From an uncultured Anaerolineales bacterium (GTDB lineage: Bacteria > Chloroflexota > Anaerolineae > Anaerolineales > Villigracilaceae), in the NCBI GenBank assembly GCA_903829085.1, contig CAIKOL010000224.1, positions 1-47,873 of the forward strand: DNA of 47,873 nucleotides, given 5' to 3'. The notes under the pieces were generated by a model. The model saw only the letters and a program-made list of their open reading frames with translations. It ran no database searches and was not told the origin of the DNA. Numbering within the stretch: position 1 is the first letter of the stretch; every line of letters begins with the position of its first letter. Below, one piece after another: positions 8,701 through 18,221 of the stretch. The translations under genes and the position numbers were made by a program.

Positions 8701-9327
8701 TCATTTTTCAGCAGGATGGATTTTTATGCGAAATGTATTCTCCTCCACCCCGGGCAGTAAGCTGTAGATCGATTTACCCAAGACCGCCTCAAAGTCACTT
8801 TGTATTTGCAGGTAGGCTTTCCATTTTTGGACCGTAAACTCATGTACGCCGTAACGCAGAGTTACATCGAAAAGGCGTTTCTCCATCAAGCAGTATCCAT
8901 CTGGCAAGGCGATGGCATCGCAAAGTTGGATCAGCCTGTCATAGTCATTGTATTCGGTCCGGTCAAGGATATCCTTTATGAATTCAAGCTCTGGATCAGA
9001 ACAATCCCAGTTTCCTTCTACTGCATGGATATTTTTTATTGGAAAGGAGTGGGTGATACAGATCCTGGCTGCATCATCATATCCCAGTTCTATCAGGAAG
9101 CGGTAACCATCCAGAATGTGATGCAAACCGCTGACTCCCGCGCCGCGGCCGATATCATGGAGCAGCCCAAAGATAAATGCCGTTTCGGGATGCAAGCCGG
9201 GAAATTGACTGGCAATCGCCCCGGCAGCCTGGGCCGCGGCACTGGAGTGCCCCACCCAGGGACCAGGGTTGCGGGATTCTGCTTCTGTCAAGAATGATTG
9301 AGCGTCACTCAGCGAAGGTGTTTTCAT
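8701..9327 (-). CDS. HD-domain protein (putative phosphohydrolase)
   Basis: A 208-residue protein with an HD-type metal-dependent phosphohydrolase domain. The first conserved His is in GHSSAAAQAAG, the HD pair is in FGLLHDIGR, and further His residues follow in GLHHILDGY and ITHSF, as in stand-alone HD hydrolases acting on nucleotides or phosphoesters. It leads the dense run that continues through SDR, M24 peptidase, lipoproteins and glycosylase to 2811. No Shine-Dalgarno is visible before its ATG. The substrate is not predictable. Confidence 0.8.
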   Translation of the reverse strand: MKTPSLSDAQSFLTEAESRNPGPWVGHSSAAAQAAGAIASQFPGLHPETAFIFGLLHDIGRGAGVSGLHHILDGYRFLIELGYDDAARICITHSFPIKNIHAVEGNWDCSDPELEFIKDILDRTEYNDYDRLIQLCDAIALPDGYCLMEKRLFDVTLRYGVHEFTVQKWKAYLQIQSDFEAVLGKSIYSLLPGVEENTFRIKIHPAEK

Positions 9328-9355
9328 CAGGCAATCACAAGTCAGCTAAAAAATA

Positions 9356-9398
9356 AAAGTAATCAGGATGGTTTCAACCCATGATTCCTGATTACTTT
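9356..9398 (-). terminator. Rho-independent terminator of lon
   Basis: AAAGTAATCAGGA (9356-9368) pairs perfectly with TCCTGATTACTTT (9386-9398). On the minus strand the hairpin follows the lon stop by 18 bases and runs into TTTTATTTTTTAG, a typical terminator tail. It separates lon from the HD-domain operon. Confidence 0.85.
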
Positions 9399-9416
9399 AT
9401 TAATCTTCCCTGGGGC

Positions 9417-11894
9417 TTACTCTTCCGGTTCTCCCGGCTCTTCATTCCTGCGGCGCGGGCGGGGTGGTTCAAGGGTGGCTTGCGCGGCCAGGGCGATTTC
9501 GAGCACCTGGTCCATGTGCTGCAGGGGGATGATTTTCAAATCCTCGCGCACCTTCTTGGGCACATCCACCAGGTCTTTCATATTCTTCTCCGGCAGGAGC
9601 ACCACTCTCAACCCGGCGCGGTGGGCAGCCAGCACCTTTTCGCGCAATCCCCCAATGGGCAGCACACGCCCGCGCAGGGTGATCTCACCGGTCATGCCCA
9701 CTTCCTTGTGCACCGCCCGCCCGGTCAGAGCGGAGACAAGGGCGGTCGCCAAGGTAATCCCCGCTGACGGGCCATCCTTCGGAATGGCACCCTCCGGCAT
9801 ATGCACATGGATATCCATGCGCTCGAACACATCGAAGTCGATCCCCAGCAGAGCTGCGCGTGATTTGACATACGTCAGGGCGGCCTGACCCGATTCCTGC
9901 ATCACGTCTCCGATCTGTCCGGTCATCTGCAGGTTGCCCTTGCCATCCAGGACGGCCACTTCGATGGAGATGATCTCACCGCCGTTCTCAGTCCAGGCCA
10001 GGCCGGTGGCCACCCCCACCTCGTCCTGGCGCTCAGCCTCGGTCTGGAAGAACTGCTGCGGACCAAGGAACTTCTCGATCAGTTCGGGGGCGATGTCCGT
10101 GGGATAGCGCTTTTCTTCGGCCTTCCAGCGCGCCACCTTGCGGCAGATGCGTCCGACCTCGCGCTCCAGGTTGCGCACCCCCGCTTCGTAGGTATACTCG
10201 CGGATGATGCGCTGGAGCGCTTCGGTGCTGAAGGTCAGGCCGAGGCTCTCGATGCCGCTCTCTTCCAACTGGCGCGGGATCAGGAACCGCCCGGCAATAA
10301 TGAGCTTCTCTTCTTCTATATACCCGGGGAATTCGATCACTTCCAAGCGGTCCAACAGGGCGGGCGGGATGGTCATCAGCGTATTGGCGGTGGTGATGAA
10401 CATGACCTTGGAAAGATCAAAGTCCAGTTCGAGATAGTGGTCGCTGAAGGCATGGTTCTGTTCGGGATCGAGCACTTCCAGCAGGGCGGAGGATGGGTCG
10501 CCGCGGAAATCCTGCCCAAGCTTGTCGATCTCATCGAGCATGAAGAGCGGGTTCGAGGTCCCGGCCCGTTTCATCGTCTGGAGGATGCGCCCGGGCAGCG
10601 CGCCGATGTAGGTGCGGCGGTGACCACGGATTTCTGCCTCGTCCCTCACCCCGCCGAGCGAGACGCGTACGAACTTGCGTCCCAGGGATTCAGCGATGGA
10701 TTGGCCAAGGGAGGTCTTGCCAGTTCCGGGAGGGCCAACAAAACACAGAATGGGCTGGCGCTCCTTCTTGGGTTTGAGCGAGCGTACGGCAATGTATTCC
10801 AGGATGCGATCCTTGGCCTTCTTCAGGCCATAGTGATCCCGTTCCAATATGCGCCCGGCATGTTTTACATCCAGGTTGTCGTCGGTGGATTCCCGCCAGG
10901 GCAGGTCAAGGATCCAGTCCAGATAGGTGCGAATGATGCCCACTTCAGGTGCCATGGGCGGCATCTGGTTCAGGCGCTCCAGTTCCTTCAAGGCTGTGGC
11001 ACGGGCCTGCTCTGGAAGCCCCGCGGCCTCAATCTTTATTTTCAAGTCGTTCAGGTCGCGTGTGAAAATATCCCCTTCGCCCAATTCGGTCTGGATCTGT
11101 TTCATCTGTTCGCGCAGGTAAAACTCGCGCTGACTTTTATCCACCTCATCCTGGACACGGCTGTGGATCTCATCCTCCAATTCCAGCACATCCAGCTCCT
11201 GGGCCAGCAGCTTGTTGATGCGTTGGAGGCGCTGGCGCGGGTCCTTCATAAGAAGCAGTTGCTGGCGTTCGGTCAGGTTGATCGAGACCGCCGTGGCGAT
11301 CATATCCGCCAGCCAGCCCGGTTCAGAGATGTTCATGGCAAAGAGATGGGCCTCTTCGGGAATAGCCCGGTCGAGTTGAACGCAGCGGTCAAACAGGTCA
11401 AGGGCATTGCGCATCAGCGCCTGGGTGGTTTTATCGGCGATCACAGGTTCTTCGATCACCCTGGCCCGCACCTTGAGGACCGGCGTCAGGCGCGTGAACT
11501 CCACCACTTCCACCCGCCGCCGTCCCTGTACTAATGCGGAAGAGGAGCCATCCGGCATCGAAAGCAAGCGGCCAACGGCCATTTCCACACCAATGGGCAG
11601 GAAGTCCTGTGCCCCGGGGTTTTCCACATCCGAGTCGCGCTGGGTCAGGCCAATGATGGTCCGGTCGCGTTCGTGCGTTTCCTGGATCGCCAGCAGGCTG
11701 GCCTCGCGCGAGACAAAAACCGGCGTGACCATGTGCGGGAAAACAACGATATCGCGTAGCGGCAAGACCAGCGCCTCGATGCACCCATTTTCATCCGGTG
11801 TGGCATTGGTAACGCGGTAAAGTTCATCGGTGCGCTGCGAGAGGGCCACGTTGAAGGCATCTTCTTCCTGAAAAGACCAGTCGTTTTGGTTCAT
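9417..11894 (-). CDS. lon: ATP-dependent Lon protease
   Basis: An 825-residue LonA-type protease that degrades misfolded and regulatory proteins in the cytosol. The N-terminal LON substrate-binding domain covers about residues 37-230, followed by the coiled linker. The AAA+ module has Walker A GPPGTGKT (387-394) and Walker B FMLDEIDK (around 452-459). The protease domain has the catalytic dyad Ser710 in [10 protein letters not shown] and Lys753 in [11 protein letters not shown]. The start at 11894 (MNQNDW) has AAGGA five bases upstream; a GTG at 11915 would add seven residues that fall inside a palindrome, so it is rejected. It lies 41 bases after folC and ends at a terminator. Confidence 0.96.
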   Translation of the reverse strand: MNQNDWSFQEEDAFNVALSQRTDELYRVTNATPDENGCIEALVLPLRDIVVFPHMVTPVFVSREASLLAIQETHERDRTIIGLTQRDSDVENPGAQDFLPIGVEMAVGRLLSMPDGSSSALVQGRRRVEVVEFTRLTPVLKVRARVIEEPVIADKTTQALMRNALDLFDRCVQLDRAIPEEAHLFAMNISEPGWLADMIATAVSINLTERQQLLLMKDPRQRLQRINKLLAQELDVLELEDEIHSRVQDEVDKSQREFYLREQMKQIQTELGEGDIFTRDLNDLKIKIEAAGLPEQARATALKELERLNQMPPMAPEVGIIRTYLDWILDLPWRESTDDNLDVKHAGRILERDHYGLKKAKDRILEYIAVRSLKPKKERQPILCFVGPPGTGKTSLGQSIAESLGRKFVRVSLGGVRDEAEIRGHRRTYIGALPGRILQTMKRAGTSNPLFMLDEIDKLGQDFRGDPSSALLEVLDPEQNHAFSDHYLELDFDLSKVMFITTANTLMTIPPALLDRLEVIEFPGYIEEEKLIIAGRFLIPRQLEESGIESLGLTFSTEALQRIIREYTYEAGVRNLEREVGRICRKVARWKAEEKRYPTDIAPELIEKFLGPQQFFQTEAERQDEVGVATGLAWTENGGEIISIEVAVLDGKGNLQMTGQIGDVMQESGQAALTYVKSRAALLGIDFDVFERMDIHVHMPEGAIPKDGPSAGITLATALVSALTGRAVHKEVGMTGEITLRGRVLPIGGLREKVLAAHRAGLRVVLLPEKNMKDLVDVPKKVREDLKIIPLQHMDQVLEIALAAQATLEPPRPRRRNEEPGEPEE

Positions 11895-11906
11895 ATCATC
11901 CTTGCG

Positions 11907-11932
11907 TAGGGGCACGATATATCGTGCCCCTA
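11907..11932. repeat. 26-bp perfect palindrome between folC and lon
   Basis: TAGGGGCACGATA followed by its exact reverse complement TATCGTGCCCCTA, with no loop bases, fills most of the 41-base gap between folC and lon. It could fold as a hairpin in the lon leader. The GGGGCACG/CGTGCCCC form resembles short dispersed palindromes known from cyanobacterial and Chloroflexota genomes, but a single copy is seen in this window. Confidence 0.7.
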
Positions 11933-11935
11933 TCG

Positions 11936-13264
11936 TTAATTTCGTTTTTCCCAGGCCGTCTTGACTTCTGCAGTCACAAACATGCTGCCGGCCGACAGGA
12001 CAATTTCTCCGCCACTTGCAGCCAGCTCCAACGCCCGGGCCAGAGCCGCCTCCACGGGGAGCACTGCTTCCGCTCCGATACCGAGCCTTTCAGCCGTTGC
12101 GACGATTATTGCCGGTTCAAGGGCGCGCGGGTGGTTGGCCTGGGTGGCAAGTACAAGCTTCAGCCGCCCTTTCAGCGCAGCCAGCATTCCTGAACCATCC
12201 TTGTCTTCGGACGAGCCAAAGATCAGGATTACTTTCCGTCCGGGGAAGAAATCTTCCAGGGTCTGGCCCAACTTCTCGAATGAATCCTGGTTATGGGCTG
12301 AGTCCAGGATAACCGGTGGCTCCCGGCGCACGATCTCGAACCGGCACGGCCATTTCACTTTAGCGAAGCCTCTGGCAATGGCTTCAACGCTAATATTCAG
12401 ACCACTGACCTGCAGGGCGGCATACGCAGTCGTCGCGTTGACCACCTGGTGCTGCCCCAATAAAGGGATGCGAAGTATAACCGATTTTGGATTGCTGTCT
12501 GGCGTTTGGCGATAGAGAATTGTAAGAGTCTGGCCTTCGAGGGAATGTTCGCCCCTTTCAAAAGTCAGCTCGCGCCCGACCAGCGTGAGCGGGGCATTCC
12601 GCTCCGCGGCGATTTTTTCCAGGACAACCCGCGCCTCATCCTTTTGCGGTGAGGAGACCACCGGTACGCCAGGCTTGATGATGCCGGCCTTCTCGCCGGC
12701 GATCAGCGTCAGGGTATTGCCCAGCACCGCCATGTGGTCGTAGGAGAGCGAGGTGATCACCGCCACACGCGGCGTGACCACGTTAGTGGCATCCAACCGT
12801 CCTCCCAGTCCCACCTCGATGACTGCCGAGCCGACATTTTGCTGGGCAAAATGCAGGAAGCCGATCGCAGTGGTGATCTCGAAGGTGGTCAGTTTTGGGA
12901 TTTTTGCCACTGCGGGTTTCACCTGCTCCACCAGTTCAACCAGTTGGGCATGCGAAACCAGCTGACCATCCACCTGGATGCGTTCAACGTAATCCTGCAA
13001 GTGCGGCGAAGTATACAGCCCGGTCCTGAACCCGGCCGCGCTCAGCGCTGAGGCCATCAGCGCAGAGGTGGAGCCTTTGCCCTTTGTCCCGGCTACATGC
13101 AGGATGGGGTACTGCTGCTCGGGGCTGCCGAGTAAAATCATCAGTTCCCGCATCCGCTCCAGGTTGAAATCGGCCTTGGCGAGTTCGGAGGATTTTTTGA
13201 GGCTATAATCTACAAAAGAATACAGGTAATCCAGAGCCTGGTTGTAGGCAAGTTCGGTGTCCAT
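11936..13264 (-). CDS. folC: Bifunctional folylpolyglutamate / dihydrofolate synthase
   Basis: A 442-residue Mur-ligase-family enzyme that adds glutamate to dihydropteroate and to reduced folates, using ATP. Visible marks are the P-loop [15 protein letters not shown] (around residue 55-69), the YTSPHL block that touches substrate, the [10 protein letters not shown] motif, the [14 protein letters not shown] motif of the C-terminal domain and IFGSSEDKD. The length is normal for FolC. The start may be here (MDTELAY) or four codons upstream at 13276; neither has a clear Shine-Dalgarno. It is divergent from the DUF503 gene and directly upstream of lon. Confidence 0.94.
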   Translation of the reverse strand: MDTELAYNQALDYLYSFVDYSLKKSSELAKADFNLERMRELMILLGSPEQQYPILHVAGTKGKGSTSALMASALSAAGFRTGLYTSPHLQDYVERIQVDGQLVSHAQLVELVEQVKPAVAKIPKLTTFEITTAIGFLHFAQQNVGSAVIEVGLGGRLDATNVVTPRVAVITSLSYDHMAVLGNTLTLIAGEKAGIIKPGVPVVSSPQKDEARVVLEKIAAERNAPLTLVGRELTFERGEHSLEGQTLTILYRQTPDSNPKSVILRIPLLGQHQVVNATTAYAALQVSGLNISVEAIARGFAKVKWPCRFEIVRREPPVILDSAHNQDSFEKLGQTLEDFFPGRKVILIFGSSEDKDGSGMLAALKGRLKLVLATQANHPRALEPAIIVATAERLGIGAEAVLPVEAALARALELAASGGEIVLSAGSMFVTAEVKTAWEKRN

Positions 13265-13317
13265 AGGTAAAAGCATTGTAAATCGGAATTCGTAATCCGT
13301 AAATCGCTATCCGTAAA

Positions 13318-13599
13318 ATGATCGGTCTTCTTACCATCCAGCTCCACCTCCCCGGTTGCAGCTCGCTGAAGGAAAAGCGTGGGCGGCTCAAACCCTTAAT
13401 GGCGCGCCTGCACCGCCAATTTAACATCTCGGCCGCGGAAATGGGCCTGCAGGATAAGTGGAAGGAATCGGTCATCGCCTGCGGGATGGTGGGGAACGAT
13501 GCCGCGCACCTGCAATCCGCATTGGAAACGGTGCGGAGGTGGGTGGAGGCCAACTGGCCGGATGGGGATGTTTTGGATACAAAAATCGAGATCGTCTGA
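13318..13599 (+). CDS. DUF503 (YlxP-like) family protein
   Basis: A 93-residue protein with the DUF503 signature: a short beta-strand start, the block LHLPGCSSLKEKRGRLKPLMARLHRQFNIS, and a central ESVIACGMVGND. Homologues include B. subtilis YlxP, encoded in the nusA-infB operon and of unsettled role. Divergent from folC, with only 53 bases between the start codons. Two copies of ATCCGTAAA lie directly upstream (within about 13290-13320). No Shine-Dalgarno is visible. Confidence 0.85.
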   Translation: MIGLLTIQLHLPGCSSLKEKRGRLKPLMARLHRQFNISAAEMGLQDKWKESVIACGMVGNDAAHLQSALETVRRWVEANWPDGDVLDTKIEIV

Positions 13600-13674
13600 A
13601 CAAAAAGAGCGACAGGTTCACTACTGGTGTTCATCGTGCTACTTTGTGACCTGTGCGTAGAAAAGGAGACTTAT

Positions 13675-14466
13675 ATGGATCTACAGCTCAAGAACAAAAC
13701 CGCCCTTGTCACCGGCTCCAGCCGCGGGCTGGGCTATGCCGTGGCGCTCGCCCTCGCCCTAGAAGGTTGCAAGGTCGCCATCAATGGCCGCGACCAGGCG
13801 AAAGTGTCCGCCGCGGCTGCGAAGATCACCGCCGAATCCGGCACGCAGGTACTTGGTCTTGCCGGCGATGTCTCCGACGCGCTGGTGCCTGAACACCTGG
13901 TGAACGAAGCCGCCCGCCTGTTGGGTGGACTCGATATCCTGGTCACCAATGCCGGAGGTCCACCCTCCGGTACATTCGAATCCTTCGACGAAGCCACCTG
14001 GCAGAAGGCTATTGACCTGTCGCTGATGAGCCACGTGCGCCTGATCAAGGCCGCCCTGCCATACCTGAAACAGTCGAATAGCGCCAGCGTGCTGACCGTC
14101 ACCTCTTACTCGGTCAAACAACCCATTCCCAACCTGGTCCTGTCCAACAGCATCCGGGCAGCCACCGTCGGGCTGACCAAATCGCTGGCGCTGGAACTGG
14201 GCGCGGCGGGAATTCGCTTCAATTCCATCCTGCCCGGCTGGACAGAAACCGAGCGCGTGACCGAGTTGATGTCCTTCCGGGCCAAACAGAACGGGTCCAC
14301 GGTCGAGGCAGAGATCGCCAAACAGTCGCTTGACAGCCCATTGCGACGCATGGGCAGGCCTGAAGAATTTGCCAACGCGGCCGTGTTCCTGGTCTCCCCG
14401 GCGGCAAGTTACATCACCGGGGTGATGCTGACCGTGGACGGCGGGATGTATAAAGGAACCCTATAA
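13675..14466 (+). CDS. SDR family oxidoreductase with altered active site
   Basis: A 263-residue short-chain dehydrogenase/reductase close to the FabG-like 3-oxoacyl reductases. It has the dinucleotide motif TGSSRGLG, a TNAGG in place of NNAG, and the ending ITGVMLTVDGG. The usual Tyr-x3-Lys pair is missing: the matching place reads SNSIR (Ser and Arg), as in a known SDR subgroup with VKQPIPNLVLSN. Either chemistry or substrate therefore differs from classical SDRs. AAAGGAG lies eight bases before the ATG. The next small gene starts immediately after its stop. Confidence 0.88.
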   Translation: MDLQLKNKTALVTGSSRGLGYAVALALALEGCKVAINGRDQAKVSAAAAKITAESGTQVLGLAGDVSDALVPEHLVNEAARLLGGLDILVTNAGGPPSGTFESFDEATWQKAIDLSLMSHVRLIKAALPYLKQSNSASVLTVTSYSVKQPIPNLVLSNSIRAATVGLTKSLALELGAAGIRFNSILPGWTETERVTELMSFRAKQNGSTVEAEIAKQSLDSPLRRMGRPEEFANAAVFLVSPAASYITGVMLTVDGGMYKGTL

Positions 14467-14649
14467 ATGAATACCTGCCTGAACTGTAACCGCTCCGAAG
14501 AGCAAATTCCCCTGCTGGTGATGCAATTTCGGAACAAGACTGTCCATATCTGCCCTCAATGCCTGCCGGTACTTATCCACAAACCGGAAAACCTGGCCGA
14601 AAAACTGCCAGGAATGGAAATTATCAAACCGGCGGAGCATGAGCATTAA
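14467..14649 (+). CDS. Small zinc-ribbon-like protein
   Basis: A 60-residue protein whose start codon directly follows the SDR stop, so it is probably translationally coupled. Two Cys pairs, CLNC at residues 4-7 and CPQC at 29-32, are spaced like a small zinc ribbon. The C-terminus is charged and ends HEH. No wider family is recognised. Its position between SDR and M29 aminopeptidase gives no firm clue to the role. Confidence 0.7.
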   Translation: MNTCLNCNRSEEQIPLLVMQFRNKTVHICPQCLPVLIHKPENLAEKLPGMEIIKPAEHEH

Positions 14650-14727
14650 AACCCCTCCCGCGTAGGATGGCAAAACCCGAGGAAAAAAGTATCATCCCAT
14701 CGCCATTAAATCTTACAGGAGTCTCCC

Positions 14728-15828
14728 ATGCCCGATCCCCGTATTACCAAGCTTGCCCGTATCCTGATCCAATATTCCCTGGAGATCAAACCCGGGCAGA
14801 TGTTGCAAATCCTCACGCATCCCCTCGCCGAGGAATTGACCCTGGCTGCTTACGAAGAAGCCATCAAAGCCGGTGCGAACGTTTTCTTACGGAATGCTGT
14901 CCCCGGCACGGATGAACTCTTCTACAAATATGCGTCGGATGCGCAACTGGACTTTATCTCCCCCATCCATAAGCTGGTGGCCGAGGAATTTGATGCCAGC
15001 CTGGACCTGTGGACTGAGCACAATACCCGTGAATTGAGCGCCATTAACCCGGAGCGGATCGCACACCTCAGCAAGGCCCGCGCTGGGATCAGTAAAACCT
15101 TCTTGGCCCGCGCCGCCAGGGGCGAACTGCACTGGTGCCTGACGGCTTACCCTTCCCAGGCCATGGCCCAGGAAGCTGATATGTCCCTGTCCGACTACCG
15201 TGAATTTGTCTTCAACGCAGGCATGCTTAATGAAGACGACCCCGTGGCTTATTGGCGCAAGGAAGGCGAGTCCCAGACCAAGGGTGTGGACTGGCTGGCA
15301 GGCCATGACCAGGTGGTTTTGAAAGGCGCCAACATTGACCTGAAAATGTCCATAAAGGAACGCACCTTTATCTCCTGTGCTGGCAAGGTAAACTTCCCGG
15401 ATGGTGAAATCTTCACCGGCCCGGTCGAAGACTCGGTCGAAGGCTGGGTACGTTTCAAATATCCGGCCATCGAATATGGACAGGAAGTCACCGACATCGA
15501 GCTGTGGTTCGAGAAAGGGCGGGTTGTCAAGGAAAAAGCCAGCAAGAACCAGGAACTGCTCACTACCATGCTCAACACAGACGCCGGGTCGCGCACCCTG
15601 GGCGAGTTTGGCATCGGCACCAACTATGGCATTACCCGCTTTACCAAAAACATGCTCTTCGACGAAAAGATGGGCGGGACGATCCACCTGGCAGTTGGGT
15701 CGGGGTATCCGGAGTCAGGTTCCAGGAACGATTCGGGCATCCATTGGGACATGTTATGTGATATGAACGATGCCGAGATCAAAGTGGATGGTGGCCTGTT
15801 CTACAAAAACGGGAAAATAATCGTCTGA
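14728..15828 (+). CDS. M29 family metallo-aminopeptidase
   Basis: A 366-residue aminopeptidase of the AmpS/AmpT (M29, thermophilic) family, which removes N-terminal residues using two metal ions. The metal-binding region is in the C-terminal domain: a Glu in GKVNFPDGEIFTGP, a Glu in LGEFGIGTN, a His in GTIHLAVGSGYPE, and the His and Asp of IHWDMLCDM. The length is slightly short for the family but no domain is missing. AGGAG lies six bases before the ATG. Cytosolic; no signal peptide. Confidence 0.9.
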   Translation: MPDPRITKLARILIQYSLEIKPGQMLQILTHPLAEELTLAAYEEAIKAGANVFLRNAVPGTDELFYKYASDAQLDFISPIHKLVAEEFDASLDLWTEHNTRELSAINPERIAHLSKARAGISKTFLARAARGELHWCLTAYPSQAMAQEADMSLSDYREFVFNAGMLNEDDPVAYWRKEGESQTKGVDWLAGHDQVVLKGANIDLKMSIKERTFISCAGKVNFPDGEIFTGPVEDSVEGWVRFKYPAIEYGQEVTDIELWFEKGRVVKEKASKNQELLTTMLNTDAGSRTLGEFGIGTNYGITRFTKNMLFDEKMGGTIHLAVGSGYPESGSRNDSGIHWDMLCDMNDAEIKVDGGLFYKNGKIIV

Positions 15829-15889
15829 TCCCACCTCATCCATGAGGAGCAGGATAAGGAATGGCAGCCGGGCAGTCTGCGGTGTCGGT

Positions 15890-15895
15890 TATAAT
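15890..15895 (+). promoter_or_regulatory. TATAAT -10 box for a probably leaderless start
   Basis: A consensus -10 hexamer lies seven bases before the ATG at 15903, so the start site would fall on or next to the start codon. No good -35 is visible. See the finding on leaderless starts. Confidence 0.45.
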
Positions 15896-15902
15896 TCCGA
15901 CC

Positions 15903-17846
15903 ATGCTTTCTCCTGAACAAATTGAATCCCGCCTCGAGCGGATGCTCTTAAAAGTACAGAAGCCGGGTCGTTACGTGGGCGGCGAACTGAATGTGGTTGT
16001 TAAAGATTGGGATGAAATCAGCACCAAAGTCGCCCTCGTGTTCCCGGATATATACGATATTGGCATCTCCAACCTTGGCCTGCAGATCCTGTACGACCTG
16101 GTGAATCAGCGTCCCGATGCGCTGGCCGAACGCGCTTATGCCCCCTGGGTGGACATGGAAGCGCTGATGCGCTCGGGAGATATTCCGCTCTACTCGCTCG
16201 AGTCCAAACACCCGCTGGCAGCTTTTGACATCCTCGGCTTCTCCCTGCCTTACGAGACCCTCTATACCAATGCTCTCAACCTGCTGGACCTGTCCGGGAT
16301 TCCTCTCCGCTCAGCCGAACGGAGCGCTACCGACCCGCTGATCATTGCCGGGGGACATGCCTGCTTCAACCCGGAGCCGATGTACGCCTTCATCGACGCT
16401 TTTGTCATCGGTGAGGGCGAGGAGGTGATCGGGGAGATCATCGATACCGTAAAAAACGTCAAAGGTCAAACATTGAAAGTCAATGATGTTGGACATTCGA
16501 CATTTGACAGAGAATTACTGCTTAGAGAATTGGCGCAGATCCCCGGCGTGTACGTGCCGCGCTTTTATGATGTCAGCTATCATGAGGATGGTACCCTTGC
16601 CAGCATCATTCCCAACGTACCCGAAGCGCCAAAAACCATTATCAAGCGCATGGTGGCAAAACTCCCGCCGCCCACCACCCGCTTCCTCGTCCCGAATATC
16701 GATGTGGTGCATAACCGCGTCTCGGTGGAAGTGATGCGCGGCTGTACGCGCGGCTGCCGCTTCTGCCAGGCAGGCATGATCACGCGCCCGGTGCGCGAAC
16801 GCAGCGTGGAGGAGATCGTTCAGGCAGCTGAAGCCGCCGTGGATGCCACCGGGGCTGAGGAACTGGCGCTGCTCTCCCTGTCGTCCTCCGATTACACCGA
16901 CATCCTTGACCTGGTTACCCGGATCGGGGAAAAGTTTGGGGACAAACATCTGACCGTCTCCCTGCCATCCCTGCGCATTGACACGGTTTCGGTGGCGTTG
17001 ATGGAAAAGTTGAAGGACCGGCGCTCCGGCGGGTTTACCCTGGCCCCGGAGGCTGCCACCGAACGCATGCGGCGCATCATTAACAAGTTCATCACCGACG
17101 AGCAACTGCTCGAAACCGCCCGTGCGATCTACGCCCGCGGCTGGACGAACATCAAGCTGTATTTCATGATCGGTCACCCCTCTGAGACACTCGAAGATGT
17201 GCAGGCTATTGCCGACCTGTGCAAGCGCGTGCTGGTTGAAGGGCGCAAGGCGCTGGGCGGTAAGGCCAAAGTCCACGCCGGGGTGAGCACATTCATCCCC
17301 AAGCCGCACACGCCCTTCCAATGGGTGGCGGTGGATACTGTGGAACAGATCCGTGCCAAGCAGGAATTGCTCATGCACGAACTGCGCGGCCCGGCCTTTA
17401 AGCTCTCGTGGACGCCGCCCGAAGATACCCTCCTGGAGGCATGGCTGGCGCGCGGCGACCGGCGCATGGCCGAAGTGGTCTACGCCGCCTGGAAGAACGG
17501 CACGAAGTTCGATGCCTGGCAGGACCAGCGCCAGTTCGAGGCCTGGAACGCGGCGTTTGCATCTCAGGAACTCGACCCGGCTTTCTATACCCACCGCCCG
17601 CGCCAGTCCGATGAGATTTTCCCGTGGGATCATATCTCTGATGCAGTCCGCAAGAAAACCCTGTATGCCGATTACAGCCGTTCGCTGGAAGGCGAAATCC
17701 GCCAGGATTGCCGTGAAGAATGCTACGCCTGCGGCATCTTGCCAACCTTTGCAGCCACACGGCGCGAATTCCCCGGCATTTACTGGAAATGTCCGGAAGT
17801 CAAGTCGCCCGCCGGCGGGAAACAAACCGCTGCGGGAGGAGGCTAA
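15903..17846 (+). CDS. TIGR03960 family B12-binding-domain/radical SAM protein
   Basis: A 647-residue radical SAM protein of the TIGR03960 group. The N-terminal cobalamin-binding-like domain covers about residues 20-190. The radical SAM domain binds its 4Fe-4S cluster through Cys281, Cys285 and Cys288 in CTRGCRFC, followed by the typical LSLSSSDYTD and FTLAPEAATERMR stretches. The C-terminal part has extra Cys (CREECYACG). The enzyme is widespread and its product is unknown. Two bases of gap and one membrane-protein gene separate it from its usual partner, the DUF2344 protein. A start at 15861 with AGGA upstream would add 14 residues that the family normally lacks. Confidence 0.88.
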   Translation: MLSPEQIESRLERMLLKVQKPGRYVGGELNVVVKDWDEISTKVALVFPDIYDIGISNLGLQILYDLVNQRPDALAERAYAPWVDMEALMRSGDIPLYSLESKHPLAAFDILGFSLPYETLYTNALNLLDLSGIPLRSAERSATDPLIIAGGHACFNPEPMYAFIDAFVIGEGEEVIGEIIDTVKNVKGQTLKVNDVGHSTFDRELLLRELAQIPGVYVPRFYDVSYHEDGTLASIIPNVPEAPKTIIKRMVAKLPPPTTRFLVPNIDVVHNRVSVEVMRGCTRGCRFCQAGMITRPVRERSVEEIVQAAEAAVDATGAEELALLSLSSSDYTDILDLVTRIGEKFGDKHLTVSLPSLRIDTVSVALMEKLKDRRSGGFTLAPEAATERMRRIINKFITDEQLLETARAIYARGWTNIKLYFMIGHPSETLEDVQAIADLCKRVLVEGRKALGGKAKVHAGVSTFIPKPHTPFQWVAVDTVEQIRAKQELLMHELRGPAFKLSWTPPEDTLLEAWLARGDRRMAEVVYAAWKNGTKFDAWQDQRQFEAWNAAFASQELDPAFYTHRPRQSDEIFPWDHISDAVRKKTLYADYSRSLEGEIRQDCREECYACGILPTFAATRREFPGIYWKCPEVKSPAGGKQTAAGGG

Positions 17847-17849
17847 CCC

Positions 17850-18221
17850 ATGAAACTGCGTGAAATCTTCTACGATATTCTGGTTGGCATCCCGGGGGGA
17901 TTGCTCATCTTCATGGGCATGCTCATGTTCAACACCTTGCTGAACATCCTCATCCCGACCGGTCCGTGGGCCATGCTGATCATCCTATGCTTCACCTCCC
18001 TGGTGGTTGGGATGCTGGCAGGCTTGACACGGCCCTTCCACGGGCTTGGTACCGCCCTGGCTGCGGGAGTCATCGCCGCCCTGATCCTCCTTTACCTGCG
18101 GCTGGCCTCCACGGCTGGAGCCATGGGCCCGGCCTTTGGCCCGGGTGGTATGGCTGTGACAGTTGGTTTCAGTCTTCTGGGTGCCTGGGTCTTTTCCCAT
18201 TTCCGCAAGCGAAGTAAATGA
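17850..18221 (+). CDS. Small membrane protein between two radical-SAM-associated genes
   Basis: A 123-residue protein with four hydrophobic segments (about residues 12-30, 37-55, 65-82 and 95-115), ending in a short basic tail FRKRSK. No named family is recognised. It starts three bases after the TIGR03960 stop and overlaps the DUF2344 start by four bases (ATGA), so it is made with both. Its placement inside a pair that is usually adjacent or fused is unusual. Confidence 0.7.
   Translation: MKLREIFYDILVGIPGGLLIFMGMLMFNTLLNILIPTGPWAMLIILCFTSLVVGMLAGLTRPFHGLGTALAAGVIAALILLYLRLASTAGAMGPAFGPGGMAVTVGFSLLGAWVFSHFRKRSK

Noticed and set aside
10437-11534. 365-codon open frame opposite lon
   Set aside because: Shadow of the lon coding strand in GC-rich DNA; no family features and lon is certain.
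16515-17825. 436-codon open frame opposite the TIGR03960 radical SAM gene
   Set aside because: Antisense shadow; the protein is rich in His, Arg and Gly with no recognisable domain.
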